This document shows positions 7,008 to 13,866 of a DNA stretch of 13,900 nt, piece by piece; the first letter of the stretch is position 1; each line of letters opens with the position of its first letter. Under the pieces are notes generated by a model. That model was given only the letters and a program-made list of their open reading frames with translations. It did no database searches and had not been told where the DNA came from. The DNA is from Thermoanaerobacterales bacterium UBA4880 (GTDB lineage: Bacteria; Bacillota; Thermoanaerobacteria; Thermoanaerobacterales; UBA4877). The translations under genes were made by a program, and so were the position numbers. The stretch covers positions 1-13,900 of the forward strand of contig DHDI01000027.1 in the NCBI GenBank assembly GCA_002399285.1. Direction: 5' to 3'.

Positions 7008-7352
7008 TCCATTTCCCTTTGTATTATAATTTTTATGAATAAATTCCCAGCATACGGGAAAGTCATCTCATAACCGGCACAGTGTTTCATGAAATGAACA
7101 GTCTTGTGAATCTTGGGTAAAACATCCCCGTTTATGTATAGCAATAATTATGCCATGGAAACCCAGCTGTAAATGCATGTTTTCCACAGCGTTAATATCA
7201 CACGGTAACCGGTCATATGTTGATGAAAATATGGAATGCAGAAAAAGCAGAGAAAAGGTGACGTCCTGTATAATTGTGTACAACATTGTATAATAGTTTA
7301 CAGCATTTTAACACATATGTAGTAGTTTATAAAAAACACCCCATATCGGGTG
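7008..7352. other. Long upstream region of the CoA-transferase gene
   Basis: These 345 bases hold the fxsA terminator at the right end, the paired 20-bp repeats at 7267-7306, and a perfect 10-bp palindrome TTTCATGAAA at 7085-7094. A minus-strand TATAAT at 7023-7028 lies only 16 bases from the GTG start, too close to leave room for the ribosome binding site, and has no -35 partner. A 72-codon minus-strand frame (7068-7286) crosses the region but has no ribosome binding site and no recognisable protein character. No riboswitch was recognised. Confidence 0.45.
7267..7306. promoter_or_regulatory. Tandem 20-bp repeat with TGTA-N8-TACA dyads, possible operator
   Basis: TGTATAATTGTGTACAACAT (7267-7286) is followed directly by TGTATAATAGTTTACAGCAT (7287-7306): 17 of 20 bases agree. 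Each copy contains TGTA-N8-TACA, so each is a dyad, and the 20-base period puts both on one face of the helix. A weaker third element (TGTAGTAGTTTATA, 7319-7332) follows. The arrangement suggests binding of a dimeric regulator, probably acting on the CoA-transferase gene 260 bases away or on a promoter inside the repeats. No known regulator consensus was matched. Confidence 0.45.
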
Positions 7353-7354
7353 TT
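7331..7354 (-). terminator. Intrinsic terminator of fxsA
   Basis: On the minus strand AACACCC-GATATG-GGGTGTT is followed by TTTTTA. The stem of about 7 pairs starts inside the fxsA stop codon, so transcription ends as soon as translation does. Confidence 0.7.
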
Positions 7355-7751
7355 ATCTTCTAAATCTATCCCGCAGCAAATGATGATTCAACACGTAAGT
7401 AAAATAGTTGTAAGCGGCCCTTTTTATATATCTTCTGCTCTGCGGTATCAGGCACAAAATCCCGATGATATCGGTTATAAGGCCGGGGGCTATGAGCATG
7501 ACGGCCCCGATCAGTACCAGCAAACCGTCCGTAAACTCGTCTGTAGGAAGATTTCCCCTGTAAAGCTCGTCCTTTACCCTGCGGAACGTATTAAGGCCCT
7601 CCCTCTCCGCGATTACGGCGCCTACTATACCAACGCCTATTACTATAAATATCATTTCGAGATAGCCTATATGCCTGCCTATCGCGATCAAAAGCAGGAG
7701 ATCCAGTACGGGTATTGCCACAAATATTCCAAAGAGTCTCCAGAACATCAT
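7353..7751 (-). CDS. fxsA: FxsA family membrane protein
   Basis: A 132-residue integral membrane protein of the FxsA family (E. coli FxsA influences exclusion of phage T7 by the F plasmid; the general cellular role is unknown). The hydrophobic segments lie at about 3-24, 29-48 and 73-102, the last probably folding as two passes or a long hairpin around APGLITD. The family marks are PVLDLLLL in the first segment, AEREGL after the second, and LIAPGLITDIIG followed by LCLIPQSRR. The C-terminal tail is basic. The first two codons are both ATG; the second (7748) fits better with the AGAGGTGAT ribosome binding site, and the first is kept as the limit. It is divergent from dinB and monocistronic. 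Confidence 0.9.
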   Translation of the reverse strand: MMFWRLFGIFVAIPVLDLLLLIAIGRHIGYLEMIFIVIGVGIVGAVIAEREGLNTFRRVKDELYRGNLPTDEFTDGLLVLIGAVMLIAPGLITDIIGILCLIPQSRRYIKRAAYNYFTYVLNHHLLRDRFRR

Positions 7752-7813
7752 ATCACCTCTTATCTATATGTTTCCCGCCGGACCCGCAATAAATTCTGAG
7801 GCAATATATAACA

Positions 7814-7842
7814 GTTTTATTTTTATTTAAATATGCTATAAT
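7814..7842 (+). promoter_or_regulatory. Probable sigma-A promoter of dinB, extended -10
   Basis: TATAAT at 7837-7842 is preceded by TGC (7834-7836), making an extended -10 element. The -35 region 17 bases upstream (GTTTTA, 7814-7819) is weak, which is common with extended -10 promoters. Transcription would start near 7849, about 25 bases before the dinB start. Confidence 0.6.
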
Positions 7843-7849
7843 GTATCTG

Positions 7850-7863
7850 CAAACATAAGTTCA
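7850..7863. promoter_or_regulatory. Probable LexA (SOS) box of dinB
   Basis: CAAACATAAGTTCA lies right at the predicted transcription start. It agrees with the Bacillus-type box CGAACATATGTTCG at 11 of 14 positions. The minus strand reads GAAC-TTAT-GTTT, which fits the Gram-positive core GAAC-N4-GTTY. LexA bound here would block the dinB promoter, and DNA damage would relieve it. Confidence 0.55.
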
Positions 7864-7873
7864 GGTGATATCA

Positions 7874-9088
7874 ATGAGAAACGTACTGCATATCGATATG
7901 AATGCGTTCTATGCTTCGTGCGAGCAGAGCGTGGAGACAAAATACAAGGCCAGGCCGCTTGCCGTCGCCGGCAACCCGGAAATGCGCCACGGCATAGTGC
8001 TCACGGCATCCTATGATGCGCGCAAATTCGGCGTCAAAACAGGCATGCCTCTGTGGCAGGCAAAAAAACTCTGTCCCGATATCATATTCACGCCTCCCGA
8101 TTATGACTTATACATACATATGTCTCATAAAATAATGGAAATACTGACAAATTATTCACCATTAGTCGAACAGTTTTCCATAGATGAGGCATGGGTCGAC
8201 ATCACCGGTACGGAACATTTATGGGGGCCGCCGTCAAAGGCAGCCGAGAGGATACAGGAAAGGATAGGCAATCAGCTGGACCTGCCATGCTCCGTAGGGA
8301 TGTCCGACAACAAACTGCTCGCCAAAATAGCGTCTGATATTAAAAAGCCCAACGGCATAACGGAACTCCGGGCGGATGATGTGGAGACCGTATTATGGCC
8401 CATGCCCGTAGAAAATCTGATAGGCGTGGGAAGAAACATAAAAGAGAGCCTGAATAGATGCGGGATCTATACCATAGGTGATTTGGCAAGGACCCCATAT
8501 AAGTTTCTCATAAATATGTTCGGTAAAAATGGGCATTATCTGTATATGTTCGCCCATGGAGTAGATAAGACTCCGGTAAGGCCAAACTATGAAAATACAA
8601 AGTCCTTTGGCAATTCCATAACGCTGCCCTATGACTATAGAAACAGGGATGAGATAAAAAAAGTGATCCTCTTTCTCACCGAGGAGGTTTGTGGGAGAAT
8701 GAGAAACAAGGGATTCACAGCCGGCAGGGTAAGTCTGACATTGAAAGATCATACCTTCTCCAGTCGCACCCACAGCATGACCCTGCAGGATCACCGTTAC
8801 AGCACGGAGGACGTATTCGACGCCGTCATGATTCTCTTCGACAGATTTTGGGAAAAAGAGCATATCCGCCTTGTGGGCGTCTCCGTGTCAAAACTCGATA
8901 TATATGATTATGCCACACAATTGTCATTTTTGGATAATGTGGACCGGGCAAAGAAAGAGAATGTAAATATCGCCATAGATAAGATCCGAAATAAGTATGG
9001 CATGAATGCCATACAGCGCGCATCTCTTCTAAATACGGATTTTAAATACTCTCCCCTCACCGGTATGAAAAACTTTGATCCGAGATAA
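7874..9088 (+). CDS. dinB: DNA polymerase IV, Y-family translesion polymerase
   Basis: A 404-residue Y-family polymerase that copies past damaged bases. Catalytic residues are D8 (HIDMNAFYASCEQ) and D104-E105 (SIDEAWVDITG), with Y13 as the steric gate against ribonucleotides. GMPLWQAKKLCP, SVGMSDNKLLAKIASD and the helix-hairpin-helix segment NLIGVGRNIKESLNRCGIYTIGDLA follow, then the little-finger domain (about 235-345). A beta-clamp binding motif QLSFL follows that domain, and the C-terminal extension after it is short. The ATG at 7874 is chosen because AGGTGAT sits just upstream and the family start follows; the GTG at 7865 lies inside that site. The LexA-like box between promoter and start predicts SOS control. 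It is convergent with agaS, with 14 bases between stops and no clear terminator. Confidence 0.96.
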   Translation: MRNVLHIDMNAFYASCEQSVETKYKARPLAVAGNPEMRHGIVLTASYDARKFGVKTGMPLWQAKKLCPDIIFTPPDYDLYIHMSHKIMEILTNYSPLVEQFSIDEAWVDITGTEHLWGPPSKAAERIQERIGNQLDLPCSVGMSDNKLLAKIASDIKKPNGITELRADDVETVLWPMPVENLIGVGRNIKESLNRCGIYTIGDLARTPYKFLINMFGKNGHYLYMFAHGVDKTPVRPNYENTKSFGNSITLPYDYRNRDEIKKVILFLTEEVCGRMRNKGFTAGRVSLTLKDHTFSSRTHSMTLQDHRYSTEDVFDAVMILFDRFWEKEHIRLVGVSVSKLDIYDYATQLSFLDNVDRAKKENVNIAIDKIRNKYGMNAIQRASLLNTDFKYSPLTGMKNFDPR

Positions 9089-9102
9089 AAGCATCGGGCT
9101 CT

Positions 9103-10269
9103 TTAGAAGGAATGGATCGTCACGCCCTTCACCACACGGTTGACCGTTCCTGTGGGAGAAGGCGTATCAGGGGTATTTCCCACTTTGATCGATGAATGCA
9201 GCGCTACGGTCTGTGCAAACATGACGTCCGCCAAGGCCAAATACCCATCGGGCAAAAGCGTTTTACATGCTGCGAATTCAAAGGTCTTACCCGTGAATTT
9301 TATTGCTCCCGGCTGTGCAATGGCAGCGACCTGAGCCGCAATATCATCGGCATGAACTTCCTCTAAGATATCGATGTCATATTGACGTGTGTATGGATCG
9401 TTATTGACGAAATCGAATACCAATGTTTTATTATCGACAAATGATTTTGGACCATGGCGAAATCCCATTGATGAATCAAAGACGGTTGCAATTTTCCCTG
9501 CAGTCAACTCTAAGACCTTTAGCTGCGCTTCTCGGGTCAGGCCTGCCAAACTCCCGGAGCCAAGATAGACGATCCGATCGTAATCGCAGTCGATGAGCTG
9601 CTTTATTTCTTTTTCTCTTTGTATTACTTCCTTTCCCAGCTCAATCAGGGCGCGTACATAATCCGATTTTTTATCGATCGCCGTTTGATCAAAAACCAAG
9701 AGACACGACAGAGCCATACATGAAAAACTTCCCGTCATTGCAAATCCTTTGTCATTTGATCGGTCTGGCATTAGCAATAATAAATTGTTTGGATCGCCTC
9801 CGGCATTTTTGGCGAGCTCCCCTTCTTTTGCACAGGTGATCGTTAGGTGATGTATATTTTCCACATACTTGTTCGCTATTTCTACGGCTGCGACACTTTC
9901 GGGACTGTTTCCGCTTCTTGCAAGTGAAACCAGTAATGTCGGTTCATGTTTAAATAGATACTCTTCCGGCGAGGCTACGATATCGGTCGTTCCGACGCTC
10001 TGGAAGATGAATGATCCATTATCCCCGTGAAGATTTAGATAGGAAACGACGGTATTCCCGACGTATTGAGAGGTTCCGGCGCCGGTAAATATGACCCGTA
10101 CCCTTCCTCCCGCCTTTGCTTTGACTTTATCTAAAAATTCTTTGATCAATACCTTATTATTTTTATACATATCGATAACTTCCTGCCATAATTCAGGCTG
10201 CCGGCATATTTCTCCGGTAGTGATCACGGCCCCCATTTTCTCTAATTCTTCTTTAGAAAGTTCATACAT
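9103..10269 (-). CDS. agaS: AgaS-like amino-sugar phosphate deaminase/isomerase (double SIS domain)
   Basis: A 388-residue cytosolic protein with two sugar-isomerase (SIS) domains. The first has FTGAGTSQYVG (61-71) and SLARSGNSPESVAAVE (115-130); the second has YLGSGSLAGLTREAQLKVLE (235-254) and DSSMGFRHGPKSF (265-277). The ending NTPDTPSPTGTVNRVVKGV is typical of AgaS. AgaS proteins convert galactosamine 6-phosphate to tagatose 6-phosphate with loss of ammonia; some were named tagatose-6-phosphate ketose/aldose isomerases. Substrate is inferred from family. The ATG has GGGGGAA about 8 bases upstream. It follows the GntR regulator by 21 bases and so is the second gene of that operon. Transport, kinase and aldolase genes of the pathway are not in the window. 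Confidence 0.9.
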   Translation of the reverse strand: MYELSKEELEKMGAVITTGEICRQPELWQEVIDMYKNNKVLIKEFLDKVKAKAGGRVRVIFTGAGTSQYVGNTVVSYLNLHGDNGSFIFQSVGTTDIVASPEEYLFKHEPTLLVSLARSGNSPESVAAVEIANKYVENIHHLTITCAKEGELAKNAGGDPNNLLLLMPDRSNDKGFAMTGSFSCMALSCLLVFDQTAIDKKSDYVRALIELGKEVIQREKEIKQLIDCDYDRIVYLGSGSLAGLTREAQLKVLELTAGKIATVFDSSMGFRHGPKSFVDNKTLVFDFVNNDPYTRQYDIDILEEVHADDIAAQVAAIAQPGAIKFTGKTFEFAACKTLLPDGYLALADVMFAQTVALHSSIKVGNTPDTPSPTGTVNRVVKGVTIHSF

Positions 10270-10290
10270 GCTGATTCCCCCATTCTTTTT

Positions 10291-11019
10291 TTAATTTCTT
10301 ACGTGGCTTATCTTATAGCGAAACTGATCGGCTCTGGCAACGCTTAGCGTATATTCTATGATCTCGTTTTTGGTACTATAGGTCGTACGGACAAGATGCA
10401 GCACGGGAGCTCCCTCGGATATTTCCAATAATTCAGCGTCTTTGGCTCCGGCTATGCTTGCATAGAATTCTTCATTCGCTATGCGGATCTTTTGACCAAA
10501 ATCCTCTTCAATAACGTCATAAAGCGGTTTTTGTTCAAGCATTTCCCTTGTTAAACTTATAAAGGGCTTCACGGGCAAATACGATCTTTCCAGCATCATC
10601 GGCTGTCCGTCTGCCAGGCGCAGCCGCTTCAATTTATAAATCGACTCGCCGATAGTAACGTTCAGTTGTTTGGCAAAAAACTTGTTTGCCTCCAATACTT
10701 TAAATTCAAAAATTTTTGTTTCCGGTTTTTTTCCCGTTTCACGCATTTGTTCCGTGAAACTATAGCTGCCTGACAAATTGGTCGTATTCCTGCTTAAATC
10801 AGAAGCAAAAGTTCCCTTGCCATGCCTACGGTAAATATAGCCGATTTTCTCCAATTCCTGAAAAGCTAATCTTACCGTGGTCCTGCTTACACCATATCTT
10901 GAGGCTATTTCTCTTTCGGATGGCAGCTTTGCATTAGGTTCCAATTCCGTTTCTATTTTTTCTTTCCATAGTTCAACCAATTGATCATATAAAGGCTGTG
11001 TTTTAAACGTATGATTCAT
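10291..11019 (-). CDS. GntR/HutC family regulator, AgaR- or NagR-like
   Basis: A 242-residue transcription factor. Residues 8-75 are the GntR winged helix: PLYDQLVELWKEKIE, the LPSEREIASRYGVSRTTVRLAFQELE recognition region (32-57), and a GYIYRRHGKGTF wing. Residues about 95-235 are the UTRA effector-binding domain (ESIYKLKRLRLADGQPMMLERSYLP, then PVLHLVRTTYS). HutC-subfamily members next to agaS usually sense a phosphorylated amino sugar and repress the operon until it is present. The ATG at 11019 is chosen over the longer frame (to 11091) because AAGGAGAG precedes it and the upstream codons overlap the promoter. An operator-like site lies in its leader, so autoregulation with agaS is likely. 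Confidence 0.9.
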   Translation of the reverse strand: MNHTFKTQPLYDQLVELWKEKIETELEPNAKLPSEREIASRYGVSRTTVRLAFQELEKIGYIYRRHGKGTFASDLSRNTTNLSGSYSFTEQMRETGKKPETKIFEFKVLEANKFFAKQLNVTIGESIYKLKRLRLADGQPMMLERSYLPVKPFISLTREMLEQKPLYDVIEEDFGQKIRIANEEFYASIAGAKDAELLEISEGAPVLHLVRTTYSTKNEIIEYTLSVARADQFRYKISHVRN

Positions 11020-11038
11020 GAAATTTCTCTCCTTGAAC

Positions 11039-11050
11039 TGGTTACTACCA
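11039..11050. promoter_or_regulatory. Operator-like inverted repeat for the GntR regulator
   Basis: TGGTTACTACCA is a TGGT-N4-ACCA dyad, the same half-sites as the NagR/DasR-type operators bound by GntR/HutC regulators. It lies at the predicted transcription start, 20 bases before the regulator ATG. A further GGTATG half-site sits just upstream on the minus strand. Binding here would block its own operon. Confidence 0.55.
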
Positions 11051-11056
11051 CATACC

Positions 11057-11085
11057 AATTTACTATGAAAACAGGTAATTGTCAA
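11057..11085 (-). promoter_or_regulatory. Sigma-A promoter of the gntR-agaS operon
   Basis: TTGACA (11080-11085, minus) is a perfect -35 box, followed after 17 bases by TAAATT (11057-11062), 4 of 6 to the -10 consensus. Transcription would start near 11050, at the edge of the operator. Confidence 0.7.
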
Positions 11086-11091
11086 TAGCAT

Positions 11092-11120
11092 AAAAAAAGG
11101 CCTGAAATGATCAGGTCTTT
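11092..11120 (-). terminator. Intrinsic terminator of rnpB
   Basis: On the minus strand AAAGACCTGA pairs with TCAGGCCTTT (10 pairs, one G-U) around a 5-base loop, ending in a run of seven T. It begins a few bases after the P1 stem of RNase P RNA. Confidence 0.8.
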
Positions 11121-11125
11121 CAGAG

Positions 11126-11460
11126 TATGAGTAAGCCTGTAAGCCGAGTTCTGTTTTGGATAGTCATCTATCTAGGGCAGCAGTTGCCTGCTGCCTCAAG
11201 CAGCATACCCGAGAGCGTGACGGGCCGCCACATATGCTCTCCTATTCGCCTTGCTCCGGGTGGGGTTTACAGAGCCGGTCAGTCGCCTGGCCGCTGGTGA
11301 GCTCTTGCCTCGCCTTTCCATCCTTACCACTTTCGTGGCGGTATATCTCTGTTGCACTTTCCTCAGGGTCACCCCTGCTGGGCGTTACCCAGCACCCTGC
11401 CCTGTGGAGCTCGGACTTTCCTCGTGCATAGGCACGCGACCATCCGGCTTACTCATATCC
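11126..11460 (-). ncRNA. rnpB: RNase P RNA, class A-like
   Basis: This is the catalytic RNA of RNase P, which trims the 5' leader from tRNA precursors. The minus strand shows the conserved 5' core GAGGAAAGTCCGAGCTCCAC (near 11405-11424), then CAGGGTGCTGGGTAACGCCC, and further on a GGAAAGGCG block and the 3' core ending ACAGAACTCGGCTTACAG. The two ends pair as the P1 helix: 11446-11456 with 11127-11137, 11 pairs. Length (~335) and the order of helices look like the ancestral class A rather than the Bacillus class B form. Ends are estimated from P1 and the promoter. Plus-strand frames over this stretch are not genes. It has its own promoter and terminator. Confidence 0.95.
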
Positions 11461-11472
11461 TCAGGACATATT

Positions 11473-11501
11473 ATAATATCACCATTATCGAAATTTGTCA
11501 A
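11473..11501 (-). promoter_or_regulatory. Sigma-A promoter of rnpB
   Basis: TTGACA (11496-11501, minus) and TATTAT (11473-11478) are separated by 17 bases: a near-consensus promoter, as expected for an abundant stable RNA. Transcription would begin near 11466, at the mapped 5' side of the RNA. The box starts only about 20 bases after the rnhA stop. Confidence 0.75.
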
Positions 11502-11522
11502 TCAATGCAATACCATATCATT

Positions 11523-11930
11523 TTAGATGCCGCAGTCACACTCTGCATCCATGGCTTTGTTCGCCAACTTGTCGGCTTCCTTATTGTCATTTCTCATGAC
11601 GTGCCGTATCTCAAAGCGGTCGAATTTTTTTATGATATCCTTCACATCGTTATATAGAGGCCTCAAACCGTCGTTTCGGACCTTGTACTCGCCCTTGATC
11701 TGCTTTACGACCAACTCACTGTCCATAAAGACGGACACGTCCTTTTCGCCCAGTTCGGCAGCGCGCAGAAGGGCCGTTTTGAGCGCCGTATACTCAGCCA
11801 CGTTATTGGTAGTTATCCCTAAATATTTATAGATCTGCTCCTTCTCGCCGCCGTCCTTCTCTATTAAAATGCCTATCCCGGCTTTGCCGGGGTTACCTCT
11901 CGAACCGCCGTCCGTATGTATTATCAGCAT
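11523..11930 (-). CDS. rnhA: Ribonuclease HI family protein
   Basis: A 135-residue enzyme that cuts the RNA strand of RNA-DNA hybrids. Acidic catalytic residues are D7 (HTDGGSRGNPG), E46 (NNVAEYTAL), D70 (MDSELVVKQIKG) and D120 (RNDNKEADKLANKAMD). It is of the short type without the basic handle of E. coli RNase HI, as in many Firmicutes and archaea. GGAGG lies 5 bases before the ATG. It follows the Nif3-family gene by 9 bases, so it is probably the last gene of the trmK-nif3-rnhA operon. No terminator is seen between its stop and the rnpB promoter. Confidence 0.93.
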   Translation of the reverse strand: MLIIHTDGGSRGNPGKAGIGILIEKDGGEKEQIYKYLGITTNNVAEYTALKTALLRAAELGEKDVSVFMDSELVVKQIKGEYKVRNDGLRPLYNDVKDIIKKFDRFEIRHVMRNDNKEADKLANKAMDAECDCGI

Positions 11931-11939
11931 GTTTTCCTC

Positions 11940-13058
11940 CTAATAGGTTACAAATGGGTCCATATTCGTCTGTGACTCCGCGACCTCGAAGTCGAGTTTT
12001 TCCTCTATGGCAGCTCTTCTCAGATAATCCGCCATGAATGGTACGAAGTGCTTTTCCGTGCCATAGTGTCCGGCATCTATCACGGCCAGGCCGAGCGCCT
12101 TGGCGTCCCTGTATTGATGATACGACACGTCGCCCGTCACCAGCAGGTCCGCGCCCGCGAAGTGGGCCTTGGATACATAGCTCCCTCCCGAGCCGTTCAC
12201 TACCGCGACCTTCTTCACCCTTCTGCCGCTGTCCCCGCCTATCCTGACTTCCTTAAGGCCGAGGGCCTCTTTGACCCTGAGCGCATACTCATAGGGATTG
12301 CATTCATCGCCGGTATAGCCTATCCGCCCTATCCCATAGGGAGCTCCCTGATTTTCCAAAGGATATATGTCATAGGCCACCTCTTCATAGGGATGTACCT
12401 TTATCACGGCGGACAGGACTTTTTTAAGCAGTCTCTCCGGTACGATCGTCTCCACACGGTACTCGTCGGCCTTCTCCAATCTGCCTATCTTCCCCAAAAA
12501 CGGATTTGTGCCTTCATGAGGCAGGAACGTGCCGGTGCCGTTTGCCATAAACGTACAGTGGCTGTAGTTTCCTATGTACCCGGCTCCCGCATTTCCCATG
12601 GCGTCTCTCACAGCCTCTTCATAACCCTTGGGCACGTAAACGGCCAGTTTTTTATACATCTCATATCCCGACACGTCCAATATGGCCGTTTTTTTAAGAC
12701 CGAGCTTTTCTGCGATATGCTGATTGAGCCCTTCTATGCTTGAGTCAAGGTTAGTGTGGCAGGAATATAGGTCTATGCCGCTAGTTATCAGTTGATATAC
12801 ATACCTGCCCTGGGGCGTCTCCGGCCGTACGTTTTTCATTGCGTTAAAGATCAGAGGATGATGCGTTATGATGAGATCCGCTTCATTCTTCACAGCTTCT
12901 TTTAAAACGTCGCCGTCGAATTCAAGGCTCACCAAAACCTTGGATATATCCCTGTCATATCTTCCGACCATGAGGCCTACATTGTCCCATTCCTCCGCGC
13001 AGTATTTGGGAGCGATCCTCTCTATCAGGCTAAATATCGTCTGTGCCTTTGTACTCAT
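11940..13058 (-). CDS. Nif3-like dinuclear metal centre hexameric protein (YqfO type)
   Basis: A 372-residue protein of the Nif3/DUF34 family, ring-shaped hexamers with a two-metal centre. The metal ligands are visible: H66-H67 (ITHHPLIF), H101 and D105 (CHTNLDSS), and H331 and E335 (DAGHYGTEKHF). Between the two halves, residues about 135-235 (KLAVYVPKGYEEAVRDAMG to VHPYEEVAYDIYPLE) form the PII-like insert typical of the Bacillus YqfO form. Databases often label it GTP cyclohydrolase 1 type 2; the true role is unsettled. AGGGA lies upstream of the ATG, which overlaps the end of trmK by 29 bases. That overlap points to translational coupling, and the trmK-nif3 pairing is common in Firmicutes. 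Confidence 0.92.
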   Translation of the reverse strand: MSTKAQTIFSLIERIAPKYCAEEWDNVGLMVGRYDRDISKVLVSLEFDGDVLKEAVKNEADLIITHHPLIFNAMKNVRPETPQGRYVYQLITSGIDLYSCHTNLDSSIEGLNQHIAEKLGLKKTAILDVSGYEMYKKLAVYVPKGYEEAVRDAMGNAGAGYIGNYSHCTFMANGTGTFLPHEGTNPFLGKIGRLEKADEYRVETIVPERLLKKVLSAVIKVHPYEEVAYDIYPLENQGAPYGIGRIGYTGDECNPYEYALRVKEALGLKEVRIGGDSGRRVKKVAVVNGSGGSYVSKAHFAGADLLVTGDVSYHQYRDAKALGLAVIDAGHYGTEKHFVPFMADYLRRAAIEEKLDFEVAESQTNMDPFVTY

Positions 13059-13716
13059 TTAAAATCCCTTCCAGCTTATTTATTTTATCTTTCAGTTTGA
13101 CCCTTGCACCGGCATCGGTATTGTTTGCATATATGTACCGGTATTTGCCCATAAGTTGAATAACGTATTCGCCGAGCAGCGGGTGCCTCTTTTGAATGAG
13201 TTTTTCACCGACTTCATAGAAAATTTCGTCACGAGCCTGTTCCGGCTGCCCGGCATGGCATACGAACATCCTGTATATCCTGCCGCCGTCCTCCACTAAG
13301 TCTTCATCCATTATATCAAATTTATTATCATATAGCCATCGGGATAGATATTCGGAATACTGCATCGGCTGCAAGATGAGCTTTTCGGCAGCACGAGCCT
13401 GGGCGCTATTAATAATCTCCACGATGAGCGGGCCGCCCATGCCCGCTATGACTATCTGCGGCACCTCTCCCGGACTGAGAACATCCAGGCCGCTGCCCAA
13501 CCGCAGATCGATCTTATCCCCCAGTCCGCAGGTCTTCACCAGCTCGCAGGCCTTGTTCAAAGAAGCCGGGCGGTTATCACTGGCCACGGCAAATGGTATG
13601 GCGCCCTTTAAGACGAGATACACGGGAAGCTTGCCGTGATCCGTGCCGATATCGGCCAGGCCCTTTCCCCTCGTGACATTTTCGGATATGGCAAGCAGTC
13701 TGCCGGATAATTTCAT
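13030..13716 (-). CDS. trmK: tRNA (adenine(22)-N1)-methyltransferase
   Basis: A 228-residue SAM-dependent enzyme that makes 1-methyladenosine at position 22 in tRNAs with A22 (Ser, Tyr and some others in Bacillus). The SAM motif is ADIGTDHGKLP (21-31), with a VASDNRP strand end (44-50), AGMGG (91-95) and LQPMQ (115-119) as the family core. The C-terminal ~60 residues are a helical coiled-coil-like hairpin, normal for TrmK. The ATG at 13716 is chosen over the longer frame to 13767 because GGAGGG sits 5 bases upstream and the extra codons run through a terminator. It is first in the trmK-nif3-rnhA cluster. No clear promoter is seen in the 54 bases between it and the tRNA, so read-through from the tRNA transcript is possible. 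Confidence 0.94.
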   Translation of the reverse strand: MKLSGRLLAISENVTRGKGLADIGTDHGKLPVYLVLKGAIPFAVASDNRPASLNKACELVKTCGLGDKIDLRLGSGLDVLSPGEVPQIVIAGMGGPLIVEIINSAQARAAEKLILQPMQYSEYLSRWLYDNKFDIMDEDLVEDGGRIYRMFVCHAGQPEQARDEIFYEVGEKLIQKRHPLLGEYVIQLMGKYRYIYANNTDAGARVKLKDKINKLEGILNEYKGTDDI

Positions 13717-13731
13717 TTTTCCCTCCAAAAT

Positions 13732-13756
13732 AAAAAAAGAGTGCACTTCTGCACCC
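13732..13756 (-). terminator. Intrinsic terminator of the tRNA transcript, upstream of trmK
   Basis: On the minus strand GGGTGCA-GAAG-TGCACTC (7 pairs, one G-U) is followed by seven T. It lies 15 bases after the tRNA CCA end and 15 bases before the trmK start. Confidence 0.65.
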
Positions 13757-13770
13757 CTTGCTGTCATATA

Positions 13771-13847
13771 TGGTGGGCCTTCAGGGACTCGAACCCCGGA
13801 CCAACCGGTTATGAGCCGGTTGCTCTAACCAACTGAGCTAAAGGCCC
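13771..13847 (-). tRNA. tRNA-Met (CAT), elongator type, with encoded CCA
   Basis: The minus strand reads a full cloverleaf: acceptor GGGCCTT/AAGGCCC, D arm AGCTCAGTTGGTTAGAGC, anticodon arm ACCGG-CTCATAA-CCGGT, T arm CCGGGGTTCGAGTCCCTG, and CCA at the 3' end. The anticodon is CAT. The paired first base and the single A:C-free acceptor exclude an initiator. CAT tRNAs can also be lysidine-modified tRNA-Ile; the body looks more like elongator Met. Confidence 0.85.
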
Positions 13848-13866
13848 AAAACAATGCTTTGGATTA

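Noticed and set aside
7068..7286. 72-codon minus-strand frame upstream of the CoA-transferase gene
   Set aside because: It starts inside the dyad repeats, has no ribosome binding site, and its composition is not protein-like. It is better read as leader or control DNA.
7850..7863. Possibility that the LexA-like site also controls fxsA
   Set aside because: It lies about 100 bases from the fxsA start and no convincing minus-strand promoter overlaps it.
11156..11657. Several overlapping plus-strand frames of about 90-100 codons
   Set aside because: They run across rnpB and the end of rnhA, and are chance frames in structured RNA and antisense to a real gene.
13030..13847. Idea that trmK sits beside tRNA-Met because that tRNA is its substrate
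   Set aside because: By alignment to standard numbering, position 22 of this tRNA is G, not A, so it cannot be methylated by TrmK there. The proximity is probably just gene order.
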